16,072 bases of DNA from GWA1-54-10 sp964349675 (lineage in GTDB: Bacteria; Patescibacteriota; Minisyncoccia; Phycocordibacterales; SBAW01), in NCBI GenBank assembly GCA_964349675.1, contig CAYGHD010000013.1, positions 1 to 16,072 on the forward strand. The letters run 5' to 3'. Positions 6,184-12,013 of the stretch are shown here, one piece after another (positions within the stretch are counted from its first letter, which is position 1; the number at the start of each line of letters is the position of its first letter). The translations under genes were made by a program, and so were the position numbers. The notes under the pieces were generated by a model. That model did no database searches, was not told where the DNA came from, and was given only the letters and a program-made list of their open reading frames with translations.

Positions 6184-7479
6184 TTAGGCTTTTTTATATG
6201 TTGCCAAAAACGCGTCCCTAAACTGTTCAAACCGATTATCCAAAATAGCTTCGCGGATTTTGGAAGTAAGGTGCGTCAAAAAGTAGAGGTTGTGCATCGA
6301 TGCCAGTATGGGTCCGAGCATTTCGTGCGTACGAAAAAGGTGATGCACATAGCGCCGGTCATGGCGCACGCACACCGGGCACTCACAACCGGGGTCGAGC
6401 GGTTGCGTATCCTCTTTATACTCAGCATTAGGGAGCTGAATCTTGCCCATTTTTGTATAAACCCCACCCGTGCGGCCGTTGCGTGTTGGCACCACACAGT
6501 CAAAAGTGTCGACACCGTTCTCTGCACCCAGCAAAATATCCTCTGGCTCACCCACCCCGAGTCCATGCACCGGCATACCCTCTGGCAATTCTTTGAGCAT
6601 CTGTAGTGCCGACTGCAACGAATTGTCGCCATATTTTTTGCTAAACGACCCACCAAGTCCAAACCCATCAAACCCCATCTCGCCTATCGTCCGCGCACTT
6701 TCACGACGAAGGTCATCAAACTGCCCACCCTGCGCAATACCGTATATTGCCTGCTTATTATTTGCCTCAATATTTTGCCGGTGCGCTGCAAGACTCCGCT
6801 TAGCCCACGCATGCGTGCGTTCCATCGCCTCTTTTTGAAATTCGTATGTAGCGGTAGGTGCCGTGCACTGATCAAACGCAAAAAATATGTCACCGCCCAG
6901 TTGGTGCTGTATTTCGACCGAACGCTCGGGGGTAAATCGGTGGAGCGAGCCGTCGATATGTGAAGTAAAAGTGACTCCATCATCATCCACTATCGCCAGC
7001 TTGCCATGACTTGTAGCCAAGTCTTCGTCATATACAGTAGGCGAAACAGGAGAATTCTGAAGAAAATGGTCTGGCCGACCGGAGGGAGGAGATCCGAGGA
7101 CCTTTTCTGAAGAATTCTCCTGTGTAGTGTCAGGGGTAAACTTTGACACTTTCTTTCCAAACCCTTCTCCGAGCGAAAATACTTGAAAGCCTCCCGAGTC
7201 GGTCATAATAGGGCCGTCAAACCCCATAAATTTGTGTAGTCCCCCTGCGCGTTCAATCAACTCTGACCCTGGCGATAAATATAGATGGTAGGTATTTGCG
7301 ATTAAGGTTTGTACCCCCAGTTCACTAAACTGCGCGGTTTGAATTCCTTTTACATCAGCTTTAGTGCCAACGGCCACAAATGCAGGCGTCTGTATGTCGC
7401 CATGCAAGGTGCGCAAAACACCGGCCCTCGCAAGAGAGCCGGTGTCTTTTTTTTCAATCGTAAAGGAAATTGGTCGCAC
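6184..7479 (-). CDS. tgt: Queuine/preQ1 tRNA-ribosyltransferase with an in-frame insertion
   Basis: Tgt exchanges guanine at the wobble position of GUN-anticodon tRNAs for a queuosine precursor. Seen in 431 residues: substrate-pocket TDSGGFQ with Asp94, catalytic FDCVVPTRNGRTG with nucleophile Asp327, GGQF near 251-254, and the zinc ligands C365, C367, C370 and H396. Length exceeds the usual 370-385. After FSLGE the protein has a lineage-like extension (GFGKKVSKF...VDDDGVTF), and inside this residues 119-145 are encoded by a palindrome. The GTG start lies 3 bases after the stop of the FKBP gene, so translation is probably coupled; no Shine-Dalgarno site is evident. No queuosine synthesis gene is in view, so the cell may salvage the base. 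The DNA of codons 12-21 forms a terminator-like hairpin. Confidence 0.96.
   Translation of the reverse strand: MRPISFTIEKKDTGSLARAGVLRTLHGDIQTPAFVAVGTKADVKGIQTAQFSELGVQTLIANTYHLYLSPGSELIERAGGLHKFMGFDGPIMTDSGGFQVFSLGEGFGKKVSKFTPDTTQENSSEKVLGSPPSGRPDHFLQNSPVSPTVYDEDLATSHGKLAIVDDDGVTFTSHIDGSLHRFTPERSVEIQHQLGGDIFFAFDQCTAPTATYEFQKEAMERTHAWAKRSLAAHRQNIEANNKQAIYGIAQGGQFDDLRRESARTIGEMGFDGFGLGGSFSKKYGDNSLQSALQMLKELPEGMPVHGLGVGEPEDILLGAENGVDTFDCVVPTRNGRTGGVYTKMGKIQLPNAEYKEDTQPLDPGCECPVCVRHDRRYVHHLFRTHEMLGPILASMHNLYFLTHLTSKIREAILDNRFEQFRDAFLATYKKA
7046..7123 (-). repeat. 78-bp palindromic element inserted in frame in tgt
   Basis: Perfect 13-bp arms ACAGGAGAATTCT (7046-7058) and its complement (7111-7123) continue, after two mismatches, as AGAAAA/TTTTCT, a one-base bulge, and GGTC/GACC (7068-7071 with 7099-7102). 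The centre contains CCGACCGGAGG. The length is exactly 26 codons and the reading frame stays open. The peptide is rich in Ser, Pro and Gly and lies between TPDTT and SPTVYDEDL, where homologues have no such sequence as far as I recall. Confidence 0.85.
7418..7455 (+). terminator. Terminator-shaped hairpin inside the 5' end of tgt
   Basis: Stem ACACCGGC/GCCGGTGT (7418-7425 with 7438-7445), one C-A mismatch, then CTC/GAG closed by a GCAA tetraloop. On the plus strand it is followed by CTTTTTTTT, a textbook intrinsic terminator, but antisense to tgt. Minus-strand RNA has the same stem followed by only UUUU. The encoded residues (DTGSLARAGVL) are ordinary for Tgt, so this could be coincidence or a real stop for antisense transcripts. 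Confidence 0.45.
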
Positions 7480-7482
7480 GTT

Positions 7483-8007
7483 TTAGTGTGCCGCTGCTGG
7501 CAATGGTTCGACTTTGAGCAAGTCGACTTCAAACACGAGTGTTGAGTTTGGTGGTATCGGCCCTACCTGCTGTGCGCCATACCCTAAGCTGGGTGGGATG
7601 ATGAGCAAGCGCTTACCGCCCACTTTCATGCCCTGCAACCCTTGGTCCCACCCGGCAATCACTTGCCCGCCTCCCAAAACAAATTGGAACGGCTGCTTGC
7701 CAACAGATGAGTCAAAAACACCTCCATCTTGGAATTTGCCTGTGTAGTGGACCGTGACAAGCATACCCGCCTGCGCAACTTCACCCGTGCCAATTTTTTC
7801 ATCCTGTGCAACAAGCTGCGACGGATTTGTTTGCTGCAGTGGCGCTGCAGCTGGAGTATTTTGTACATCTCCCCCAAGCGCTGCGCTTTGATCATTTGTC
7901 TCCATAGATGATGTTTGTGCCATGAACGGGTTAAAAATAAAAAATAGGAGCACTACGGCAATACCCACCGCAACTGCAACCCCCTGTATGATTTGTTCGC
8001 GTGACAT
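7483..8007 (-). CDS. Membrane-anchored FKBP-type peptidyl-prolyl isomerase
   Basis: A 174-residue protein that should speed cis-trans isomerisation of prolyl bonds in exported or envelope proteins. Seen: one N-terminal membrane helix (about 8-27), an Ala/Gln-rich linker (30-65), and a complete FKBP domain (about 70-167) with VTVHYTGKFQDGGVFDSS, FVLGGGQVIAGWDQGLQGM, GGKRLLIIPPSLGYG and STLVFEVDLLKV. I chose the ATG at 8005-8007 because TATGGT ends 6 bases upstream, matching the leaderless pattern nearby; an in-frame GTG at 8013 with AAGGGG upstream is the alternative. tgt follows after 3 bases and the 8063-8569 gene precedes by 55, so these form a likely operon. FKBP with a membrane anchor suits the SIMPL, VKOR and MsrA genes nearby. 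Confidence 0.93.
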   Translation of the reverse strand: MSREQIIQGVAVAVGIAVVLLFFIFNPFMAQTSSMETNDQSAALGGDVQNTPAAAPLQQTNPSQLVAQDEKIGTGEVAQAGMLVTVHYTGKFQDGGVFDSSVGKQPFQFVLGGGQVIAGWDQGLQGMKVGGKRLLIIPPSLGYGAQQVGPIPPNSTLVFEVDLLKVEPLPAAAH

Positions 8008-8013
8008 GCACAC

Positions 8014-8019
8014 ACCATA
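8014..8019 (-). promoter_or_regulatory. Possible -10 box of the FKBP gene
   Basis: TATGGT on the minus strand, 6 bases before the ATG at 8007. No clear -35. It would give a leaderless message independent of the upstream membrane-protein gene. Confidence 0.35.
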
Positions 8020-8062
8020 CCCCTTCTTTGCAAGGAGAGCAACTCTATTTATCCCCTTGGGA

Positions 8063-8569
8063 CTACCACGCAAGAAATAGTGCGGCGGTTTCTGTACCGG
8101 CTGGCACGCCAACCAAGTGTGTGTTCAACAAAAGCAGCATAAACGCAAAACCAGCAACAGCCGTTCCTCCCAACAACAAGTCACCTGACTGTATTTGGAC
8201 GTGTAGAAAAAAAGAAAAGAGTACCAATACTAAAACCAGAAAGGCCACACTCGCCAACAGTGCAGTGGTAATATCTTGCGGCTCAAGAGACAAGCGCATC
8301 AGTTGACGTTCCAACCCTTCAAACCCAGCCTTAAGCGAGCTTGTCACCACACTACCCACAGACGCCACCTGCGGCGTAGTATCCTCTTGAGTAATAAACA
8401 CCGTACTTCCTGACTGCTCTACAATAATCGCACTCACTAAAAAACCTTCAGCGGCAAGCGTCAGCGCAAGAAAAAAAAGCAGCCACGGTCGACGGAGCAA
8501 ATGAGGCCGATATACATTTTCTTTCGTCGGGAAAATATATTGCCGTATGACGCGCACTACCCTGTGCAT
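8063..8569 (-). CDS. Membrane protein of unknown function with three hydrophobic helices
   Basis: A 168-residue protein. The N-terminal RQYIFPTKENVYRPHLLRRP precedes a helix (about 29-48, LLFFLALTLAAEGFLVSAII). A polar segment of about 60 residues follows, then two close hydrophobic helices (ITTALLASVAFLVLVLVLFS and LLLGGTAVAGFAFMLLLLN). I do not recognise a named domain. The NVYRPHLLRRPW start resembles, from memory, the N-terminus of membrane-bound CAP/SCP-domain proteins of Patescibacteria, but the CAP domain is absent; this link is weak. The ATG at 8567-8569 is chosen because TATACT ends 9 bases upstream and longer readings would overlap the divergent gene. It is probably co-transcribed with the FKBP gene. 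Confidence 0.75.
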   Translation of the reverse strand: MHRVVRVIRQYIFPTKENVYRPHLLRRPWLLFFLALTLAAEGFLVSAIIVEQSGSTVFITQEDTTPQVASVGSVVTSSLKAGFEGLERQLMRLSLEPQDITTALLASVAFLVLVLVLFSFFLHVQIQSGDLLLGGTAVAGFAFMLLLLNTHLVGVPAGTETAALFLAW

Positions 8570-8578
8570 ATACGTGGC

Positions 8579-8587
8579 AGTATAGCA
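8579..8587 (-). promoter_or_regulatory. Extended -10 of the 8063-8569 gene
   Basis: TGCTATACT on the minus strand, with 9 bases to the ATG. It forms a divergent pair with the box at 8600-8605; both fit within 46 bases between the two start codons. No -35 match. Confidence 0.55.
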
Positions 8588-8599
8588 CGCGAGGCGCGG

Positions 8600-8605
8600 T
8601 ATACT
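8600..8605 (+). promoter_or_regulatory. -10 box of the 8616-9419 gene
   Basis: TATACT on the plus strand, 10 bases before the ATG at 8616, with no Shine-Dalgarno site between. The predicted leader is only about 2-4 bases. Confidence 0.5.
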
Positions 8606-8615
8606 AATAAGCGTT

Positions 8616-9419
8616 ATGCGCTGCCTTCGTATTCTTTTTATACTCGCTCTCGTATGCATCCCTGCAACAGGCTTTGCTGCTGGGTTTGCCACACAGTCAC
8701 TTTTTTTATCAAAAGACAGCGTCACTGAAGGCGAGTCTGTACTCATCTATGCCGTTGTTTCAAACAATACCGCGACCACCTTTACCGGGAAGCTCCAAGT
8801 ACATGAAGGGTCGACTCTTGTTGGCACGGTGCCTGTGTCGCTTGCAGCGGGATCTGCAAACACGGTCTCTGTGTCATGGAAGCCAGCTGCCGGCAGACAC
8901 ACTCTTACCGCACAACTTCTTGACAGCGCTGCCGCAATAGCCGGAGAAGAATCTGCGACCTTCTCTGTTGCCGCAAAAAAAGAAGCCCTCTCTGAAAACA
9001 CGCCGCTTATCATCCCACCCAAAACAGACATTGAGTCGTCCAGTAAAATCCAAGACACTATTGAAAACCTCTCCCCTGCACTCGCCGCAGGCACAGGGCC
9101 AATATTTTCTGCCATTGATGCAGGGCGCACCAGTGCTGCAAAAGCCCTCGACAACGGTGTCTCGTGGTCAAAAAAACAACTTGCCACCAGCAAAACCGTC
9201 GGTAAAGCTTTGGGCAACGAAGAGGTTACTGACACAAACAAATCTGCAGGGGATCGATTTTTCTCAACGATTTGGCTTATCGTCGCAACCCTTGCGCTCT
9301 ATCTTTTTTCAGTGCTTCGCTATGTCACCGGCAGCGCGGGCGCATTTTACCCCCTATTTGCAGTGCTCTTTTTCTTTATACTGTGGAAATTCTATCGCCG
9401 TTATCGCAGACGATACTAG
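8616..9419 (+). CDS. Exported, membrane-anchored protein with an Ig-like domain
   Basis: A 267-residue protein. Seen: a signal peptide (1-22, RCLRILFILALVCIPATGFA); a beta-rich region at about 25-118 (SKDSVTEGESVLIYAVVSNN, VSVSWKPAAGRHTLTAQL) with the rhythm of CARDB/Ig-like adhesion folds; a Ser/Ala/Lys-rich linker at 120-210; and two hydrophobic stretches near 216-238 and 243-259, ending in a basic tail (KFYRRYRRRY). This suggests a surface domain held on a stalk by C-terminal membrane helices. No named family is certain, and a role in adhesion or envelope scaffolding is inference only. It is transcribed alone, divergent from the 8063-8569 gene and convergent with the SIMPL gene, whose stop is 20 bases away. 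Confidence 0.8.
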   Translation: MRCLRILFILALVCIPATGFAAGFATQSLFLSKDSVTEGESVLIYAVVSNNTATTFTGKLQVHEGSTLVGTVPVSLAAGSANTVSVSWKPAAGRHTLTAQLLDSAAAIAGEESATFSVAAKKEALSENTPLIIPPKTDIESSSKIQDTIENLSPALAAGTGPIFSAIDAGRTSAAKALDNGVSWSKKQLATSKTVGKALGNEEVTDTNKSAGDRFFSTIWLIVATLALYLFSVLRYVTGSAGAFYPLFAVLFFFILWKFYRRYRRRY

Positions 9420-9423
9420 AGCT

Positions 9424-9452
9424 AAAAACGCTTTCGGTAGTTTATCGAGCGT
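9424..9452 (-). terminator. Possible weak terminator between convergent genes
   Basis: ACGCT/AGCGT (9428-9432 with 9448-9452) with a 15-base loop, followed on the minus strand by TTTT. It spans the SIMPL gene stop codon. The 5-bp stem is weak. Confidence 0.3.
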
Positions 9453-10176
9453 AAAAAGTCGCACGCGTGGTAACCATCACTTGTTTTTGGATCGTGGTAG
9501 TGTCGTATGAGCCGTAGTCTTCAACATTGGTAGAGTTTGGCGCCAACACCTGCACCACGCCACTTGAGGCACTCTTTAGTGCACCCACGGCAGTGTCACC
9601 GTTTTTTGCAAGCTGCACAGCCCGAGCTTTTGCGTCTGCAATGGCTTTGCCAAGCAGTGTGATGCGGAGCTCCGGTAATGTCGATACATAATACTCTGGT
9701 TGCTGCGGAGACACCTGGACCCCTTTTGCCAGCAGTACCCCGATGCGGTGCGACAATTCTTCTACCTTATCAACATCATTTGACTCTATCGTCATTTCTG
9801 CGTGCACGTTAAACAGCTGCGGCGCGTTAGAATCGTTGTTGTATATTTGGTCAGACACTGTTGCTCCAACAATTATTTTTTCAGCAGCAATAGTATTTGC
9901 AGTAAAGTGCGCTTTTACCACGTCGATATCTTTTGCAATTTGTGCATACGCGCCGGGGATGCCGCTTTGGGGTGCCGAACGGTAGATGCTGATACGCCAC
10001 TTTGCAGTATCTGCTTTCACCAATTCGGTTGCAGAGCCCGTGGTCGACAGCGTGCTGTCAAAACCGCGGATAGCATACACCGCGTATGCGGCAATGCTAG
10101 CCGCTAAAACAAAAGAACAGGCGAGGATGAGCGCCGGAAACACGAACGGCCGATCAAACAATTTTTCTTTAGGCAT
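9442..10176 (-). CDS. SIMPL (DUF541) domain protein, membrane-anchored
   Basis: A 244-residue protein with an N-terminal membrane helix (about 11-34, FVFPALILACSFVLAASIAA) and a SIMPL/DUF541 fold outside the membrane: ADTAKWRISIYRSA, ERIIVGATVSDQIYNN-like and FNVHAEMTIESNDVDKVEEL segments, and LLGKAIADAKARAVQLAKN near 173-191, then a C-terminal strand VQKQVMVTTRATF-like. Members include oxidative-stress-linked periplasmic proteins such as E. coli YggE, with unclear biochemistry. The ATG (10174-10176) lies inside the last codons of the VKOR gene, giving an 8-base overlap and likely translational coupling. There is no separate promoter. Pairing with VKOR and MsrA fits envelope redox defence, but that is inference. 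Confidence 0.88.
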   Translation of the reverse strand: MPKEKLFDRPFVFPALILACSFVLAASIAAYAVYAIRGFDSTLSTTGSATELVKADTAKWRISIYRSAPQSGIPGAYAQIAKDIDVVKAHFTANTIAAEKIIVGATVSDQIYNNDSNAPQLFNVHAEMTIESNDVDKVEELSHRIGVLLAKGVQVSPQQPEYYVSTLPELRITLLGKAIADAKARAVQLAKNGDTAVGALKSASSGVVQVLAPNSTNVEDYGSYDTTTIQKQVMVTTRATFYAR

Positions 10177-10612
10177 GTAGTGTTTTTTTAGTGCTTATAA
10201 AATGCCACACAGAAGTACCAAAAAGCACCGTGGTTATTAGTGCAGATATCACGCAATACAAGCAGAGCGCACCGATAAGGCCGAGTTGTATATAGAATAT
10301 AAATATTGCCGATAACACAAACCCAACTGCACTGTACCCAAGCGCGGCCATGCGCAGTGCTTGTGAGCGAGGCTCGGCAGCAAGTAAAATCCATAGACAC
10401 AGCGCGTATATGTAATAGACAAGCCCAAAATACGAAAGTGGGATTCCAAAAAATTTCGAGTACTCACTTGACAGCACCACTTCACAACCAGCCAATGCAC
10501 ATGACGGAATAAGATTGAGATACTGATAGTACGATAAATAGAGCACATCCCCCAAGCCAATAAGCGTCGCGGCAATAAGCACAAAAGGGGTAAGTAAAAC
10601 TTGCGGCGTCAT
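10169..10612 (-). CDS. Vitamin K epoxide reductase (VKOR) family protein
   Basis: A 147-residue, mostly helical membrane protein. Bacterial VKOR reoxidises a DsbA-like partner and passes electrons to quinone, driving disulfide formation outside the membrane. Seen: loop cysteines C38 and C43 in PSCALAGCEVVLSSEYSKFFGIPLS-like sequence, where the family Ser/Tyr and GIP motifs are intact; helices near 9-31, 60-78 and 88-108; and the active-site CLYC at 117-120 in the last helix pair. No thioredoxin-fold partner is fused or encoded nearby, so its DsbA-like partner must lie elsewhere. The ATG (10610-10612) is chosen because TATACT ends 8 bases upstream. It starts 16 bases after the msrA stop and overlaps the SIMPL gene. 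Confidence 0.93.
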   Translation of the reverse strand: MTPQVLLTPFVLIAATLIGLGDVLYLSYYQYLNLIPSCALAGCEVVLSSEYSKFFGIPLSYFGLVYYIYALCLWILLAAEPRSQALRMAALGYSAVGFVLSAIFIFYIQLGLIGALCLYCVISALITTVLFGTSVWHFISTKKTLHA

Positions 10613-10620
10613 AGATAGTA

Positions 10621-10626
10621 AGTATA
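10621..10626 (-). promoter_or_regulatory. Predicted -10 of the VKOR-SIMPL operon
   Basis: TATACT on the minus strand, 8 bases before the VKOR ATG and just past the msrA stop. TTTAAA lies 17 bases upstream as a poor -35. No Shine-Dalgarno site. Confidence 0.55.
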
Positions 10627-10628
10627 GC

Positions 10629-11183
10629 TTATTTGCGTAAATGTTTAAATTTCTCTCCCACCGCTTCCACCTTCGGCGCAATCACGAGCTGGCAGTACCC
10701 AGCTGATTTATTTTTGGCGTAATAATTTTTATGATAGTCCTCGGCTGGATAAAAAGCCTCAAGCCTCTCGACCCTAGTTACAATTGGAGCCTTTGCCCCG
10801 ACGCTCTGGTCGGGGCGGCTTACGCCGTTGAGCACGTCGACGTAATGCTGCGCTTTTTGTGCTTGCCGCTGTGTTGTGCAAAAAATGACTGATGCATATT
10901 GCGGTCCAACATCAGCCCCTTGTTGGTTGAGTGTTGTCGGGTCGTGGCTGGCAAAAAAGACGCGCAAAATTTCTTCAAAAGCAAGTTGCTCTGGATTGAA
11001 AATTATTTTTACTGACTCCACATAGGCAGTAGTCCCTGTCGACACTTCCTCATACGTAGGGGCTTTAGCGCGCATAGGCCCCGCATATCCCGGCTCTACT
11101 GACATCACACCATTAAGCATAGTGAATACGGCTTCAGTACACCAAAAACATCCACCGCCCAACACCACTTCTTCAGTCTCCAT
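10629..11183 (-). CDS. msrA: Peptide methionine sulfoxide reductase A with a short in-frame insertion
   Basis: MsrA reduces the S-epimer of methionine sulfoxide in proteins. Seen in 184 residues: the catalytic GCFWC motif (11-15, Cys12), EPGYAGP, PTYEEVSTGTTAYVE, FFASHDPTTLNQQGADVGPQYAS, and AFYPAEDYHKNYY. A possible resolving cysteine, C164, lies in SAGYCQLV. Residues 122-132 (SRPDQSVGAKA) take the place of a shorter segment before PIVT and are encoded exactly by a hairpin. I chose the ATG at 11181-11183 because TGCTACAAT ends 6 bases upstream; a longer in-frame reading would overlap the divergent 11227 gene and does not match the family. There is no signal peptide, so it is cytosolic. VKOR follows with its own -10 box. 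Confidence 0.96.
   Translation of the reverse strand: METEEVVLGGGCFWCTEAVFTMLNGVMSVEPGYAGPMRAKAPTYEEVSTGTTAYVESVKIIFNPEQLAFEEILRVFFASHDPTTLNQQGADVGPQYASVIFCTTQRQAQKAQHYVDVLNGVSRPDQSVGAKAPIVTRVERLEAFYPAEDYHKNYYAKNKSAGYCQLVIAPKVEAVGEKFKHLRK
10788..10820 (-). repeat. 33-bp palindromic element inserted in frame in msrA
   Basis: AGCC (10788-10791) and GGCT (10817-10820) flank a 3-base bulge and a perfect 8-bp stem GCCCCGAC/GTCGGGGC (10795-10802 with 10809-10816). The loop is GCTCTG. Both outer ends fall on codon borders, so the element is exactly 11 codons. The centre CGCTCTGGTCG differs at one base from the centre of the rarA element. Confidence 0.75.
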
Positions 11184-11189
11184 GGCGCG

Positions 11190-11198
11190 ATTGTAGCA
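11190..11198 (-). promoter_or_regulatory. Extended -10 of msrA
   Basis: TGCTACAAT on the minus strand with 6 bases to the ATG, and no Shine-Dalgarno site between. This is among the clearest examples of the leaderless arrangement. Confidence 0.6.
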
Positions 11199-11211
11199 TG
11201 GCTTTACAACA

Positions 11212-11220
11212 TGGTATCGT
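11212..11220 (+). promoter_or_regulatory. Possible extended -10 of the 11227-12003 gene
   Basis: TGGTATCGT on the plus strand, 6 bases before the ATG. The hexamer is a poor -10, but its position matches the other leaderless starts. Confidence 0.35.
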
Positions 11221-11226
11221 TGCAGT

Positions 11227-12003
11227 ATGCGGACTCCAAAAATAATACTACTGACGTCCGGCGCAGTGTTGTGCACAATATTCCTCAGCATTTGGCTTCT
11301 CTATGGCGCGCCATATCCGACTAAAACATATGTGGTGGACACAGAAGTAGCGCGACTATGCAGCCTCATTGAAAAAGGAGAATATATCACTGAAAACATA
11401 CCCCTACCTATCACCTGCTCGATGCGTATCTACAACAACGAAGCCGCCGACTTTACCTTCCAAGCAGATGGTGGACTTTTGATACAACGCGACGGAGAAA
11501 TAGTACTCAAACTCACCTCTGACGATGAGGGTCACGAGGGTGGACACTTCTCGGAACTTTCTTATTTTGATGAACCCCGGCTACGGGCCGACGGATTTAT
11601 ACTGAAAGATGTCACTTTCGACGGCTATGCCGACATCCAAGTGATGACCTTTGCAGGAGCGTACAATTTTGGTCACGACTTCTACGCATACAATCCCCAG
11701 ACCCACACCTTCGGCCCGGAGCCAATACTCAAAGATCTGGTGAACGTGAGCGTCGACCTCGAGCACAAAGAAATAGTCTACTTCCACAAAGGCCGTGGAC
11801 TCGCTGATACATTTTCCTCGGGCACCTACCGATTCATAGATGGTGTGTACGTACTCGTTGAAACGGTAACGCAAGACATGATGACAGGATATGACGACCC
11901 AAACCCGCTCTACGAACGCATAACGTCAAAACTGCAGAACGGCATAATGGTTGTCACAAAAAAAGAAACACTCACGTACACAGATGTGTGGGGAGATGAA
12001 TAG
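11227..12003 (+). CDS. Membrane-anchored extracytoplasmic protein of unknown function
   Basis: A 258-residue protein with one N-terminal hydrophobic helix (about 5-27, KIILLTSGAVLCTIFLSIWL) and a large exported domain. The part around residues 118-215 (KDVTFDGYADIQVMTFAG, FYAYNPQTHTFGPEPILKDL, GTYRFIDGVYVLVETVTQD) resembles XAC2610-related proteins, a beta-rich family with a DGY-D-like motif and a WxYDPxTxxF-like strand; their function is poorly known. C17 does not sit in a convincing lipobox, so a simple anchor is more likely than a lipoprotein. It is divergent from msrA (43 bases between starts) and convergent with rarA (10 bases between stops). The message probably has almost no leader. 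Confidence 0.8.
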   Translation: MRTPKIILLTSGAVLCTIFLSIWLLYGAPYPTKTYVVDTEVARLCSLIEKGEYITENIPLPITCSMRIYNNEAADFTFQADGGLLIQRDGEIVLKLTSDDEGHEGGHFSELSYFDEPRLRADGFILKDVTFDGYADIQVMTFAGAYNFGHDFYAYNPQTHTFGPEPILKDLVNVSVDLEHKEIVYFHKGRGLADTFSSGTYRFIDGVYVLVETVTQDMMTGYDDPNPLYERITSKLQNGIMVVTKKETLTYTDVWGDE

Positions 12004-12013
12004 TATGGCAGCG

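Noticed and set aside
8570..8746. Upstream in-frame extension of the 8063-8569 protein
   Set aside because: It would overlap the divergent gene at 8616 and its signal peptide, and the TATACT box 9 bases before 8569 fixes the shorter start.
8888..8900. CTGCCGGCAG palindrome in the Ig-like protein gene
   Set aside because: It is short, lies within an unbroken beta-rich domain, and nothing indicates an inserted segment.
11184..11291. Longer N-terminus for MsrA
   Set aside because: The extra residues do not match the family, would cross the start of the divergent gene, and lie upstream of the TGCTACAAT box.
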